From Pseudomonadota bacterium (GTDB lineage Bacteria; Desulfobacterota; Desulfobacteria; Desulfobacterales; Desulfolunaceae): a DNA stretch of 64,000 nucleotides. Within the stretch, counting starts at the first letter, position 1; the number at the start of each line of letters is the position of its first letter. Below the pieces are notes generated by a model. It had not been told where the DNA came from. It did no database searches and saw nothing but the letters and a program-made list of their open reading frames with translations. The stretch is from positions 1-64,000 of the forward strand of contig JAHIRD010000071.1 of the NCBI GenBank assembly GCA_018818835.1, read 5' to 3'. Of the stretch, positions 29,234 to 36,921 are shown piece after piece. A program made the translations under genes and the position numbers.

Positions 29234-29284
29234 TTTGAAAATATTGGGCACAACGCCTGTGTCGTAATGGAGGAGAAAGGTTAA

Positions 29285-29965
29285 ATGAAGCTATTTGTCA
29301 ATATAATCAAAACGTTATGTCTATTTATGCTGATTGTGATCGGTGTTGGCTGTGGTGATGAAACAAATACCTTGCCATGGGATGACAGTCTGGGAATATT
29401 TCCAAAAGTGTATGACCTTTCGAACCCCGCAAGACCTTATGTCATTGAAATCACGTTTGCGCCTTTTGATGAACAAGGCAACCCCTATGGTTCCGGAAGT
29501 AATGCCCTGATTTGGCTTAATGATGGTGCAGAAGGATACCTTTCATTGGAAGATCATGATCCAGGTTTTATGATGGCGATTGATTTTACAGATGATGACG
29601 GTTCTGTAAATTGTTGGTACGTGCCCTCTAATCGTGAAGAAACTGTTACGATCTATGCAAGCGCAGATCAATACCCCCATACAAATTATGTCATAGCGCA
29701 AATATTTATTATCAATCAGGTTATTGATGCGAAATTTGCCTATGATACAACCAATTTGGCAGTTTATTTTTTAAATGATTCCGTGCCAAATAGCGGTGGT
29801 ACACTTACCTATTCATGGGATTTTGGCGATGGTTTTTCATCAACTGCAGAAAATCCCACCCATACCTATGCTGCGGCCGGGACCTATCGCGTTGAATTGG
29901 TTGTGACTGATGGTGCCGAAACTGATTCAACAAATTTTAATGTTACGGTGACTGCGGCCCCATGA
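29285..29965 (+). CDS. PKD-domain lipoprotein
   Basis: The 226-residue protein has a lipobox VIGVGC with Cys23. The middle part (about 35-145) looks like an immunoglobulin-type beta domain without a name I can give. The C-terminal 80 residues are a PKD domain with YSWDFGDGFSSTAENPTHTYAAAGTYRVELVVTDG. PKD domains mediate extracellular protein or carbohydrate contacts. It lies 51 bases after pilQ with its own AGGAGAAAGG ribosome-binding site and ends before a strong terminator, so it may be the last gene of the pil operon and assist the outer-membrane complex. Confidence 0.8.
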   Translation: MKLFVNIIKTLCLFMLIVIGVGCGDETNTLPWDDSLGIFPKVYDLSNPARPYVIEITFAPFDEQGNPYGSGSNALIWLNDGAEGYLSLEDHDPGFMMAIDFTDDDGSVNCWYVPSNREETVTIYASADQYPHTNYVIAQIFIINQVIDAKFAYDTTNLAVYFLNDSVPNSGGTLTYSWDFGDGFSSTAENPTHTYAAAGTYRVELVVTDGAETDSTNFNVTVTAAP

Positions 29966-30074
29966 TTTTTTAAAGGGTTGATAGTGCCAAGTTTTGGACA
30001 TATCAACCTGAACGTAATTGGTTTGTATCAATAGACAGGTTATATTAGCGCCTATTACAACGACTAATTGAAAT

Positions 30075-30111
30075 AAAAAGGCCCGCTTTAGGAATAAAGC
30101 GGGCCTTTTTT
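30075..30111. terminator. Bidirectional rho-independent terminator
   Basis: GGCCCGCTTTA (30080-30090), loop GGAA, and TAAAGCGGGCC (30095-30105) form a perfect 11-bp GC-rich stem. AAAAA precedes and TTTTTT follows it, so it can end the pil operon from the left and the minus-strand gene from the right. Confidence 0.9.
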
Positions 30112-30133
30112 ACTGTATCTATAGATTGCCAAA

Positions 30134-30475
30134 TTAACGCGGTGAAATAATCCGGGAATCTTTTTTTGATTCGTGTTCGCGCTGGAGTTTCCTGAGGTTT
30201 TCAAGGACCTGCTCAGTGGCTTCTTCCATAGCTGAGGGAAATTCCTTGATGGCTGCATCCAGATTGTCTGCTTTGAGTTGGGCCTGGATGGGGATGGGAC
30301 CCTGGGGCGACATCAGCTGCGTGTGACCGACATACACGGACTTACGAGAGGTATCGCTGGAGCCGTCGATTGTAACAGGAATAAGAACCCTAATGGAAGC
30401 AACTTTGAGATCCGTGATGGCTTCTTCACGGTAAAGATTTGTGTGATCCACGGTAAAATCAATGCCACTATTCAT
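30134..30475 (-). CDS. Conserved-looking cytoplasmic protein of unknown function
   Basis: The 113-residue protein starts MNSGIDFTVDHTNLYREE at an ATG with AAAGGA eight bases upstream; 12 more residues are open before it. It has an N-terminal beta region (ATSIRVLIPVTIDG-like VASIRVLIPVTIDG, VYVGHTQLMSPQGPIPIQAQL) and a C-terminal helix (LDAAIKEFPSAMEEATEQVLENLRKLQREHES). No signal peptide or membrane segment is seen. I recognise no named domain. It shares the bidirectional terminator with the pil operon. Confidence 0.7.
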   Translation of the reverse strand: MNSGIDFTVDHTNLYREEAITDLKVASIRVLIPVTIDGSSDTSRKSVYVGHTQLMSPQGPIPIQAQLKADNLDAAIKEFPSAMEEATEQVLENLRKLQREHESKKDSRIISPR

Positions 30476-30718
30476 GAAAAAAATCCTTTCTCTTTTGATA
30501 CCTGTATTCATTTAAATTAGTCATATACTGGTGTCATGCCTATCATGTTTGATCCTAAAAAAAAACCATTTCTTTTTTTAAACAGTATACCAAGGTTTTA
30601 TATTTTAAATCATGTTCAGCTATGATAACAGAATTATATATAAGAACATTGTTATGAATTATTTCTTGCATGTTTGATTTAAGGCCGGTAAACATACATA
30701 TATCCATGCTGTTGGCGA

Positions 30719-30901
30719 TCCAAAAGAGTCAGCCCCGAAGAGGCGTCTCTCGTAGGCGTACTCGAAAAGGTGCAAAATGACCATGAAACACGTGATGATG
30801 GTAAACGTCTTCTTGTTCGTATCGTTTCAATGCTGGTAAAGATGTCATCGGCATCGATGCAGGTTCGCGAAAGTATCGAGTACGCGTACGAGTACGAATA
30901 A
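30719..30901 (+). pseudogene. Start-less remnant, tentatively four-helix-bundle type
   Basis: The plus-strand frame codes for 60 residues with VLEKVQNDHETRDDGKRLLVRIVSMLVKMSS and ends IEYAYEYE before TAA. A stop lies just upstream in frame and there is no start codon, so it is a 3' fragment. From memory, tails of repeated Glu-Tyr encoded by GTACGAGTACGA-like repeats are common at the ends of four-helix-bundle (S23/Avd-like) genes in deltaproteobacteria. The family assignment is tentative. Structured inverted repeats follow directly. Confidence 0.35.
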
Positions 30902-30910
30902 TTTGGAAGT

Positions 30911-30964
30911 ACGTCGCCAACCAACAGCTGGAGGCGACGCATAAAACTACGCGCCTCAGCTTGG
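30911..30964 (+). repeat. Overlapping, mutually exclusive inverted repeats
   Basis: GTCGCC (30913-30918) can pair with GGCGAC (30933-30938), while GAGGCG (30931-30936) can instead pair with CGCCTC (30952-30957), extended by GCTG/CAGC and CCAA/TTGG. Both use the GGCG at 30933-30936, so only one hairpin can form at a time. The element lies between the helix-bundle remnant and the start of the gene at 31026. Confidence 0.5.
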
Positions 30965-31025
30965 CAGTTTATCCTGTAGGGATGTTTTTCAGTCACATAA
31001 CATAACACATAAAAAGGACAGGAAT

Positions 31026-31868
31026 ATGACCTTAAACGGTGTGAAACAAACGATGATGTGCTTGGTGGTTCTTACCTTGGCCATGCACGTCACTGCAACA
31101 CAGGGATGGGCATCGAGCAGTCTTGCTGTAAAAAAGGCCTTATTTCAAAAAGCTGAACTGGCCATGCAGGAAGCGGATACAAACAAAACACGTTTTTTTG
31201 CACCTAAAACTTTCGGCCAAGCCATGGATTTATATAAATCCGCAGAAAATGATTATGCCCATGAACGGTCCATGAAAGATATCAACGATAAAATGGACCA
31301 AGCCGTTTTGATGTTCAATTCCGCCGTTAAAATAAGCGATGACGCAGCAAAAATATTACAAGATGCGGATATCGCCAGGAATAATGCACACAAGGTCATG
31401 GCGTCCAGATATAAGCCCAATGAATGGGATGAGGCGGAAAACACGTTTAAGAGGGCCATTGCAAAATTTGAGAAGGGTGACAAAGAAGACGCTCAGGTTC
31501 TTTCCCGAGAAGCAGAAGCACTGTATAAAATTGTTGAAAGGCATACCATTGTTTACAGTTACATGGCTGAGATCTGGGATACTCTTAAAAAAATCGAGAC
31601 CATGAAAGACAAGGACCTCCTGGCCCCCAAAACTTACAACAAGGCCTTGGAACTTGCCAGGCAAGCCCAATCGGAACTCGAAAGGCAGGCCTATGGCAAT
31701 GAAACTGCAAAGGCACTGATCAAAGAAGCTCTTGATCAAGCAAAATACGGTCTTAAATTGTCAGAGTGTATCAAGGCGTTGAAGGACGAAGGCAAGACGT
31801 GGGAGGATTTATTTTTGGACGCCAAGATTCCCCTGGAATCCATGGATAGTATCATTCATAAATCTTAA
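31026..31868 (+). CDS. Exported helical-repeat protein of unknown function
   Basis: The 280-residue protein has a signal peptide (residues 1-30, cleavage near GWA-S). The mature part is almost entirely alpha-helical with two related segments, KKALFQKAELAMQEADTNKTRFFAPKTFGQAMDLYKSA and DTLKKIETMKDKDLLAPKTYNKALELARQA, each containing the A-P-K-T-[FY]-x-x-A motif. The repeat resembles the N-terminal helical part of some DUF4398/OmpA-type cell-envelope proteins, but no OmpA domain follows. A periplasmic structural or envelope role is plausible. AAGGACAGGA precedes the ATG. Confidence 0.7.
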   Translation: MTLNGVKQTMMCLVVLTLAMHVTATQGWASSSLAVKKALFQKAELAMQEADTNKTRFFAPKTFGQAMDLYKSAENDYAHERSMKDINDKMDQAVLMFNSAVKISDDAAKILQDADIARNNAHKVMASRYKPNEWDEAENTFKRAIAKFEKGDKEDAQVLSREAEALYKIVERHTIVYSYMAEIWDTLKKIETMKDKDLLAPKTYNKALELARQAQSELERQAYGNETAKALIKEALDQAKYGLKLSECIKALKDEGKTWEDLFLDAKIPLESMDSIIHKS

Positions 31869-31951
31869 ATGGTCATGTTTAATGAAGCCACCGCCGTCAG
31901 GTTCTTTTCATGGTCTTTAATATAGAATTTTATAAGGATGAGTGCCTTTTC

Positions 31952-31968
31952 GGCGGGCACAGCCCGCC
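31952..31968. repeat. REP-like GGCGGGC hairpin
   Basis: GGCGGGC-ACA-GCCCGCC is a perfect GC-rich hairpin in the gap between convergent genes. Similar gcgggcacagcccgcc elements are common REP-like intergenic sequences; it lacks a T-run. Confidence 0.5.
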
Positions 31969-32037
31969 CTACGAGGTCTTTCGCAATATTTCATAATCAG
32001 GTAATGCACACGGCGGTTTCTGATCATGAAAATGAAT

Positions 32038-32095
32038 AGGTACCATGAGTCCCATACGTCTCATAGATCCTATAAGTCCCATAAGTTCCATAACA
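32038..32095. repeat. TCCCATAAGTCC-type repeat array
   Basis: The sequence from TAGGTACCATGAGTCCC to CCCATAAGTTCCAT is made of about five variants of the 10-11-base unit YCCCATARGT. It is the same type as the arrays at 12101-12205 and 33197-33255. Confidence 0.55.
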
Positions 32096-32102
32096 GCCAG
32101 CA

Positions 32103-33161
32103 TCAAATAAACCCCATATCCGACAAAAATCCATACCAAGCCTTGCCCCGAATCTCTCCATTGAAGATCAGCCAGTGCCCGCCGGTCATATAATGATATC
32201 GTTTGAACCCCCATTGTTTTTGAAGACCTTGAATATACTCAAAGGGACAAAGGCGGTCTCCCCGGGAAGCGACAAACAACATCTTGTCCGTGGAAAGAAG
32301 GGGGCGGTGGTTTAGGGGTGAGTGCAGTTCCCACACCTTTCTTATTTTTTCCATAAACACCGCATCCACGGGAAAGGACAATTTGGCAAATGAGGGGCCA
32401 TAGGGTTTTGAGAAATTAACGGCAGGAACCATCATGGCGGCAAAGGCCTGCTTATCCGAAAGACAGGAAAACAAGGAGGCATTGTAAGCCCCCAGGCTGG
32501 CACCGATGATGCCGATGTCTCCGGCATGGTTTTTTTTGAGTATATTCATGCAATGATTTAAATCATTCATGGTCTGGCCCATGGCTTCACAGGTAAACCC
32601 CACATGATCCGTTCGAAGGAGGATACCACGGCGGGTTTTCCCCGGGGCGGATCGTCGCCAGTGAAAGGGCGTGATAAACAAGGCCAGATCCAGGCCCATG
32701 GTGTACAGTTTTTCCATATTAAACATGCGGTGGGCCTGGGCCGGGTCTCCCAGCATATAGCCATGGAGGCAAAGCAGGGTTTTCCCTGTGGGCTTGGGGT
32801 GTACCCATCGAACCAGGTAACCTGTTTTGTTTTTTTCAAAGGAGTCGAACTGGCCTCGGATCAAAGGGTTTTTCACCGAATAGCCACTGTCATAGGCCAC
32901 GACCTGATATCGGCCGTCACGGTAGGGTTTATCTTCAACCATGCGGTAATCCGGGGAAGTCTCATTCAATGTGAAAAAGCTGGCAGGATCTTCAACGTAA
33001 CCATTCTCAAAATAAAAATCCACCTGCTGTTCATACGCTTGTCTGGTGATGTTGCGGGTGGGCTGGAAAGGGTGTGCAATGCGCGGGGGAGTCAGGAACA
33101 TCCAATCCACACACCCTCCAATAAAATCCAGGCTTTTTTCAAAATATCCGGGTGCTTCCAA
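32103..33161 (-). CDS. Alpha/beta hydrolase, ABHD18-like
   Basis: The 352-residue protein is an alpha/beta hydrolase: LLCLHGYMLG oxyanion-hole segment, nucleophile elbow GIIGASLGAYN with Ser222, an Asp in VASRGDRLCPFEYI and a C-terminal His in YMTGGHWLIFNG. ALFITPFHWRRSAPGKTRRGI is typical of the ABHD18/DUF2048 group. Substrate unknown; an esterase or lipase-like role would suit the acyl-CoA cluster that follows on the same strand. The gene is bracketed on both sides by TCCCAT-type repeat arrays, so it may be a separate unit from the cluster. Confidence 0.75.
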   Translation of the reverse strand: MEAPGYFEKSLDFIGGCVDWMFLTPPRIAHPFQPTRNITRQAYEQQVDFYFENGYVEDPASFFTLNETSPDYRMVEDKPYRDGRYQVVAYDSGYSVKNPLIRGQFDSFEKNKTGYLVRWVHPKPTGKTLLCLHGYMLGDPAQAHRMFNMEKLYTMGLDLALFITPFHWRRSAPGKTRRGILLRTDHVGFTCEAMGQTMNDLNHCMNILKKNHAGDIGIIGASLGAYNASLFSCLSDKQAFAAMMVPAVNFSKPYGPSFAKLSFPVDAVFMEKIRKVWELHSPLNHRPLLSTDKMLFVASRGDRLCPFEYIQGLQKQWGFKRYHYMTGGHWLIFNGEIRGKAWYGFLSDMGFI

Positions 33162-33196
33162 TCGACTGTCTCCTAAAAATTAGCATGACCGATAAA

Positions 33197-33255
33197 CATA
33201 TAGGTCCCATAAGTCTCATGAGTCCCATAGGTCCCATTACAATCCATCGGTTCCC
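33197..33255. repeat. TCCCATAAGTCTC-type repeat array
   Basis: About five variants of the unit GGTCCCATAAG fill the gap between the ABHD18-like hydrolase and the nitroreductase gene, of the same type as at 12101 and 32038. Confidence 0.55.
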
Positions 33256-33272
33256 ATTCCAACCCTTCATTT

Positions 33273-34145
33273 TTACTCATGACCGTGCACCCACGATATT
33301 ACAGGCCGTTTTCGAGAGGCTGTAAAACCATGCTTGTAAGCCGGATACCCCAAAACAAGCGCCGCATAAACTCTTTGCCCTTTAGGGACCCTGGCTTTTT
33401 TCCGCAAGGCTCCGGAAAATTTCAAAGCCAGGGTGAGAAAACCGATGTAGCAGGTGCCAAGGCTCATTGACTGGGCATAGTTCATGATATTTGTGGCGGC
33501 AATGTTGCAGTTCTCATTGACAAAACTTGCACCCTTGGGGCCATGGACAAGGATCAGAACCGGTGCACCGTGGAGGATGTAATCCCTTCCTTTTTCCGAT
33601 TCTCTAATATAGTAATCCATGGGGTCCAGGTAACGGCTGATGCTGTCGGGGAACAGGGTCTTGAGAATGCGATAAACCTGTTTGCCCAGGCCCTTTCGTG
33701 TTTTCATGTAAAGGCCTTTGCTGAAGCCGAATACGCTGTTTGAAATGTCATCCAGGATTTTTTTTTGGCTGATCACCGTATAGGCCACATGTTGCCTGTT
33801 ACTGGCTGTTGGGGAATGACTGGCCAGATCCAGAAGATCCTGGATAGCATCCTGGGGAACCGCTTTGTGTTTAAACTGTCGGATGCTGCGGCGGGATCGG
33901 ATGATATCATGATACACAGAGGGTTTCATCTGGTCGGGATCGGTTTCTTTAACCTGGAAATAATCCAGGGCTTGATGGTAAATGGCGGCCTGGGGGCAAA
34001 CAGCCACACAATGACTGCAGCGGTTGCAAAGGTTTGGGGCCACCATGGACGGCTGGCCGTCAACCACTCGCCAGGCGCCGGAAACACATTCGCGGACACA
34101 GAGCATGCACAGGTTACATCGGTTTTTTATGCGTCGAATTTTCAT
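33273..34145 (-). CDS. Nitroreductase with N-terminal 2[4Fe-4S] ferredoxin domain
   Basis: The 290-residue protein begins with two ferredoxin motifs: C10-x2-C13-x2-C16-x3-C20 and CNRCSHCVAVCPQA. A flavin nitroreductase fold follows, with IIRSRRSIRQFKHKAVP (FMN-binding Arg) and ASHSPTASNRQH, and a C-terminal part ending near YPAYKHGFTASRKRPVI. Ferredoxin-nitroreductases reduce substrates with low-potential electrons in anaerobes; the substrate is unknown. Its ATG overlaps the stop of the metallo-hydrolase gene (ATGA), so it is translationally coupled to the catabolic cluster. A second nitroreductase without the ferredoxin is at 41876. Confidence 0.86.
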   Translation of the reverse strand: MKIRRIKNRCNLCMLCVRECVSGAWRVVDGQPSMVAPNLCNRCSHCVAVCPQAAIYHQALDYFQVKETDPDQMKPSVYHDIIRSRRSIRQFKHKAVPQDAIQDLLDLASHSPTASNRQHVAYTVISQKKILDDISNSVFGFSKGLYMKTRKGLGKQVYRILKTLFPDSISRYLDPMDYYIRESEKGRDYILHGAPVLILVHGPKGASFVNENCNIAATNIMNYAQSMSLGTCYIGFLTLALKFSGALRKKARVPKGQRVYAALVLGYPAYKHGFTASRKRPVISWVHGHE

Positions 34146-35137
34146 GAGATACATTCCACGGTAAGGAGGTTGTTGGTCGTGGTTGCCCGGACCCTTCCCA
34201 GCTCTTCAAGCATCTGGATATGGGTGTATATTTCCGATATTGCAAGGTAAAGGTCAAGAAAAAAACGAGGGCCTGAAAGATTGGAAAAATGATCCCTGGC
34301 CATGGCATAGATGCTTTTGCCCGGGTTGTTTTGAATAATTTCGAAAATGCTTTGCTGGCGTTTTTCAAAGGAATTTATATACATCTGATGGGTCCGCGAA
34401 AAAGTCCGGATGGGTTTGCCGTGGGCAGGATAAACGATTTTGGGGTTGAGGGCCTCAACAATGCGAAGGGACTCGAAAAATTCCTTCTGGCTTATCCGTA
34501 TGGGAAGGCGGTGGCCTTTTTCCAGCATGGGCAAGGCATTGGGTGTGATGTGGCCCAGGATATGGTCACCTGAAAAGAGAATGCCTTCTTTTTCGAGAAA
34601 TATACAGACCGATCCCCGTGTGTGTCCGGGGGTTTCGATAATTCGCCCCGGGTAATCCCCGAACATCAGGCTCTGGTTGTTCCGGAGGGGCGCATCAACA
34701 GGACACGGTCGTGTCATGCGTCTGAGCCACAAAAACATGGGGAGGATTCCCAGTTGCACCGCCTGTGGAGTGCCGGTTAACTTAAGGAAATGGCGGTACG
34801 ATGAGATGGAGGCATCGGCCCCGGTTTCGATGGCCTGAATATCGCTTGGATGGGCGTGCACCACGGTTTTGTTTGAGTTTTCAGCGATAATGGCGCTGGC
34901 TGCGCCATAATGGTCCACATGGCCATGGGTCAGGACAATCCGGTCAATATCCTTGAAGCCCAGGCCGATTTTACCCAGGGCTTTCACAAGAACCTTTGCA
35001 CTGAGACGGGTTCCGGTATCAAGCAGGGTTAGGGTGTCCTTGCCTTTGAACAGATAAATATTCACCGGCCCGGGTTTTTTACCAAACAGGGGCAGGGTGA
35101 TTCTGTATATCCCCGGATGTATGATTATAGGATTCAA
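34142..35137 (-). CDS. MBL-fold metallo-hydrolase
   Basis: The 331-residue protein has the metallo-beta-lactamase zinc motif THGHVDH (His71, His73, Asp75, His76), a later GHTRGSVCIFL with ligand His, FSGDHILGHITPN and a C-terminal VYPAHGKPI ligand. A helical C-terminal domain (about residues 250-320) resembles the LACTB2-like/winged-helix extension. In acyl-CoA clusters such proteins often act as thioesterases or lactonases, but the substrate cannot be read here. It overlaps the next gene downstream by four bases. Confidence 0.82.
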   Translation of the reverse strand: MNPIIIHPGIYRITLPLFGKKPGPVNIYLFKGKDTLTLLDTGTRLSAKVLVKALGKIGLGFKDIDRIVLTHGHVDHYGAASAIIAENSNKTVVHAHPSDIQAIETGADASISSYRHFLKLTGTPQAVQLGILPMFLWLRRMTRPCPVDAPLRNNQSLMFGDYPGRIIETPGHTRGSVCIFLEKEGILFSGDHILGHITPNALPMLEKGHRLPIRISQKEFFESLRIVEALNPKIVYPAHGKPIRTFSRTHQMYINSFEKRQQSIFEIIQNNPGKSIYAMARDHFSNLSGPRFFLDLYLAISEIYTHIQMLEELGRVRATTTNNLLTVECIS

Positions 35138-35388
35138 TAGTTCATTGTTTTTCTTGGAAAATCAACCACAGCTGGACTGACCTCATCCACATGGTTTGTC
35201 ATGATCAGATGCTCCCTGTCCTTGAGTAGCAGATCGTTTTTTTGACAGGTCAGCCGTGAAAAAAAGCTTTCTACATAGTTCTGCGGAAAGATGTGGTCCT
35301 GATCAGAATAGACCAGCATAACAGGTACGGCTAATTTTTCAATCGGTTTTGCATGGGGGGATATCATCAGGGAACTATTCCTTTTCAA
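35134..35388 (-). pseudogene. C-terminal alpha/beta hydrolase fragment
   Basis: The 84-residue frame matches only the end of an alpha/beta hydrolase: PIEKLAVPVMLVYSDQDHIFP (strand with the catalytic Asp) and KDREHLIMTNHVDEVSP (the catalytic His). The nucleophile elbow and N-terminal three-quarters are absent, so it cannot be an active hydrolase by itself. It fits exactly between the acyl-CoA dehydrogenase stop (overlap 14 bases) and the MBL gene start (overlap 4 bases). It may be a deletion remnant of a once full-length hydrolase gene of this cluster. Confidence 0.6.
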
Positions 35389-36880
35389 AGACTTTGATCA
35401 TGGGGTTGTTTTTTGCCACAAGGCATTTGAACAGATTCAGCCGGTTCAATTGGTTGGTCCCCTCAAAGATCTGGAGCAGTTTGGAATCCCTCAGGATTTT
35501 TTCCGCCCTCCGGTCCTGGCGAAGTCCGGACTGGCCCATGATTTCAAGAGCCATCTGGCAGTTTTTCATCCCCATGTCCGTGCCGGTGAATTTGGCTAAA
35601 GACCCCCATCCTGCGGTTCGGTGAAACTCGGGATCGCTTTGCCAGTCCAACTGGATTTTTCTGAACAGCCAGGTGGTACTTGCAAGATTCAGGATCATGG
35701 GAGCGAATTTATCCAAAAGAATCATGGGCATGTATTTGAAATAATAAAACAGGGGTTTCATCTGGATGGTTTTAAATAGGCCATACATGCCGTTTGCATA
35801 ATTGGTTTCTATGTATGTCAGACGGGCGATGCAGACGTTTTTGTACATTTCTGCCAGCATGGATTGGGCCCATTCGTGGTTGGCCAAGGTTTTGCCGTTC
35901 ACTTCGGTTGTCAAGGCAAAGTCCAGGGCTGTTTCGTAAGCTCCCCGTGCTGCTCCCGCACCCCAGGCCGAAACACCGGCACGGGATGAGGCCAGGACAT
36001 AGTCGAGGATCTGGCCACAGGTTTCTTTGACGCCCCGTTTTTGTTTTCCGGTATGGTCCCTGGACAGAAGAACAAGGTCATCCGGGACAAAGCAGTTATC
36101 GAATATGAGTTCGCTGGCAGGGCAGCCCTTGACCCCCATTTTATGCTCCACACGACCAAAGCTGAACCCTTTGCTGCCTGTCTCGACGGCAAGAATAATC
36201 ATGTTTTCTGATGGTTTTTTAAGGTCCGTGTAACAGATGACCATATGCCATTGGGAAACATGGCCGCTTGAAATGAAGACCTTGCTGCCGTTGATCAGGT
36301 ATCCTCCCTCAACCTTGGTGGCGGAGCAGGCAACCTTTCCCCTGTCCACCAGTTCGACTTCCTCCACATCGGTGCCTGCACCGGGTTCGGTGATGGCCGT
36401 GGACAAAAGACAGGGGACCCCTGTTTTTTCGCCCTGGGCCACCAGGCGGCAGAGCTTGCTGATCAATGAAAGGTTCCAGGATGCAAAAATGGTGGAAACG
36501 GCCAGATAGTGCACACAGATCAGATTGGACAATCCCAGGCAGGCTGAGCCGGTTTCTTCCATGAAATAAGACAGGGAGGGGATGTTGTACCCATGACCCC
36601 CGAATATTTTTGGGATCCACAGGGTGAAAAAACCCCATTCATTGGCTTTTTTCACAAATTCCCAGGGCAGATAGTCCGGGTCCTTCTGCATGGTTCGGTC
36701 AAGCTCTAAAGCATATGGCTCAATCACTTCCTTGTTGAATCGCCTTGCCAGTTCTATGATTTTCCGGGTTTCTTTGATCATGGCCGCGGGTTGGCGTGTG
36801 GTTGCTTTGAGACTGCAGGTCATATCATCGAATAATGGTTCTTTTGAAAGATAGGATTTTATCTCGGATCGTGAAATCAT
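35375..36880 (-). CDS. Acyl-CoA dehydrogenase family protein
   Basis: The 501-residue flavoprotein has the acyl-CoA dehydrogenase fold: WEFVKKANEWGFFTLWIPKIFGG, FAD/substrate loop TAITEPGAGTDVEEVEL, INGSKVFISSGHVSQW, and the C-terminal IFEGTNQLNRLNLFKCLV, which contains the Y/F-E-G-T motif with the catalytic Glu. It is about 100 residues longer than short-chain enzymes. It is closely similar to the paralogue at 38197-39717 (long identical stretches such as GAGTDVEEVEL and SGLRQDRRAEKILRDSKLLQI), evidence of duplication. A degenerate third paralogue lies between them. Substrate probably a long or branched acyl-CoA; unassigned. Confidence 0.88.
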   Translation of the reverse strand: MISRSEIKSYLSKEPLFDDMTCSLKATTRQPAAMIKETRKIIELARRFNKEVIEPYALELDRTMQKDPDYLPWEFVKKANEWGFFTLWIPKIFGGHGYNIPSLSYFMEETGSACLGLSNLICVHYLAVSTIFASWNLSLISKLCRLVAQGEKTGVPCLLSTAITEPGAGTDVEEVELVDRGKVACSATKVEGGYLINGSKVFISSGHVSQWHMVICYTDLKKPSENMIILAVETGSKGFSFGRVEHKMGVKGCPASELIFDNCFVPDDLVLLSRDHTGKQKRGVKETCGQILDYVLASSRAGVSAWGAGAARGAYETALDFALTTEVNGKTLANHEWAQSMLAEMYKNVCIARLTYIETNYANGMYGLFKTIQMKPLFYYFKYMPMILLDKFAPMILNLASTTWLFRKIQLDWQSDPEFHRTAGWGSLAKFTGTDMGMKNCQMALEIMGQSGLRQDRRAEKILRDSKLLQIFEGTNQLNRLNLFKCLVAKNNPMIKVFEKE

Positions 36881-36921
36881 GGCACTCCCCTGTGAAAATA
36901 AAGAATTTAATTGAAAAATGA

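Noticed and set aside
30905-30990. tmRNA-like string AAAACTACGCGCC near 30942
   Set aside because: No tRNA-like ends (GGTTCAACTCCCGCC type) lie within the expected distance, and the reading frame does not give an Ala-Ala-ending tag.
30905-30990. Cyclic-di-GMP-I (GEMM) riboswitch upstream of 31026
   Set aside because: The GACGCA...ACTACG string recalls the GEMM core, but the GAAA tetraloop helix and the second helix are absent.
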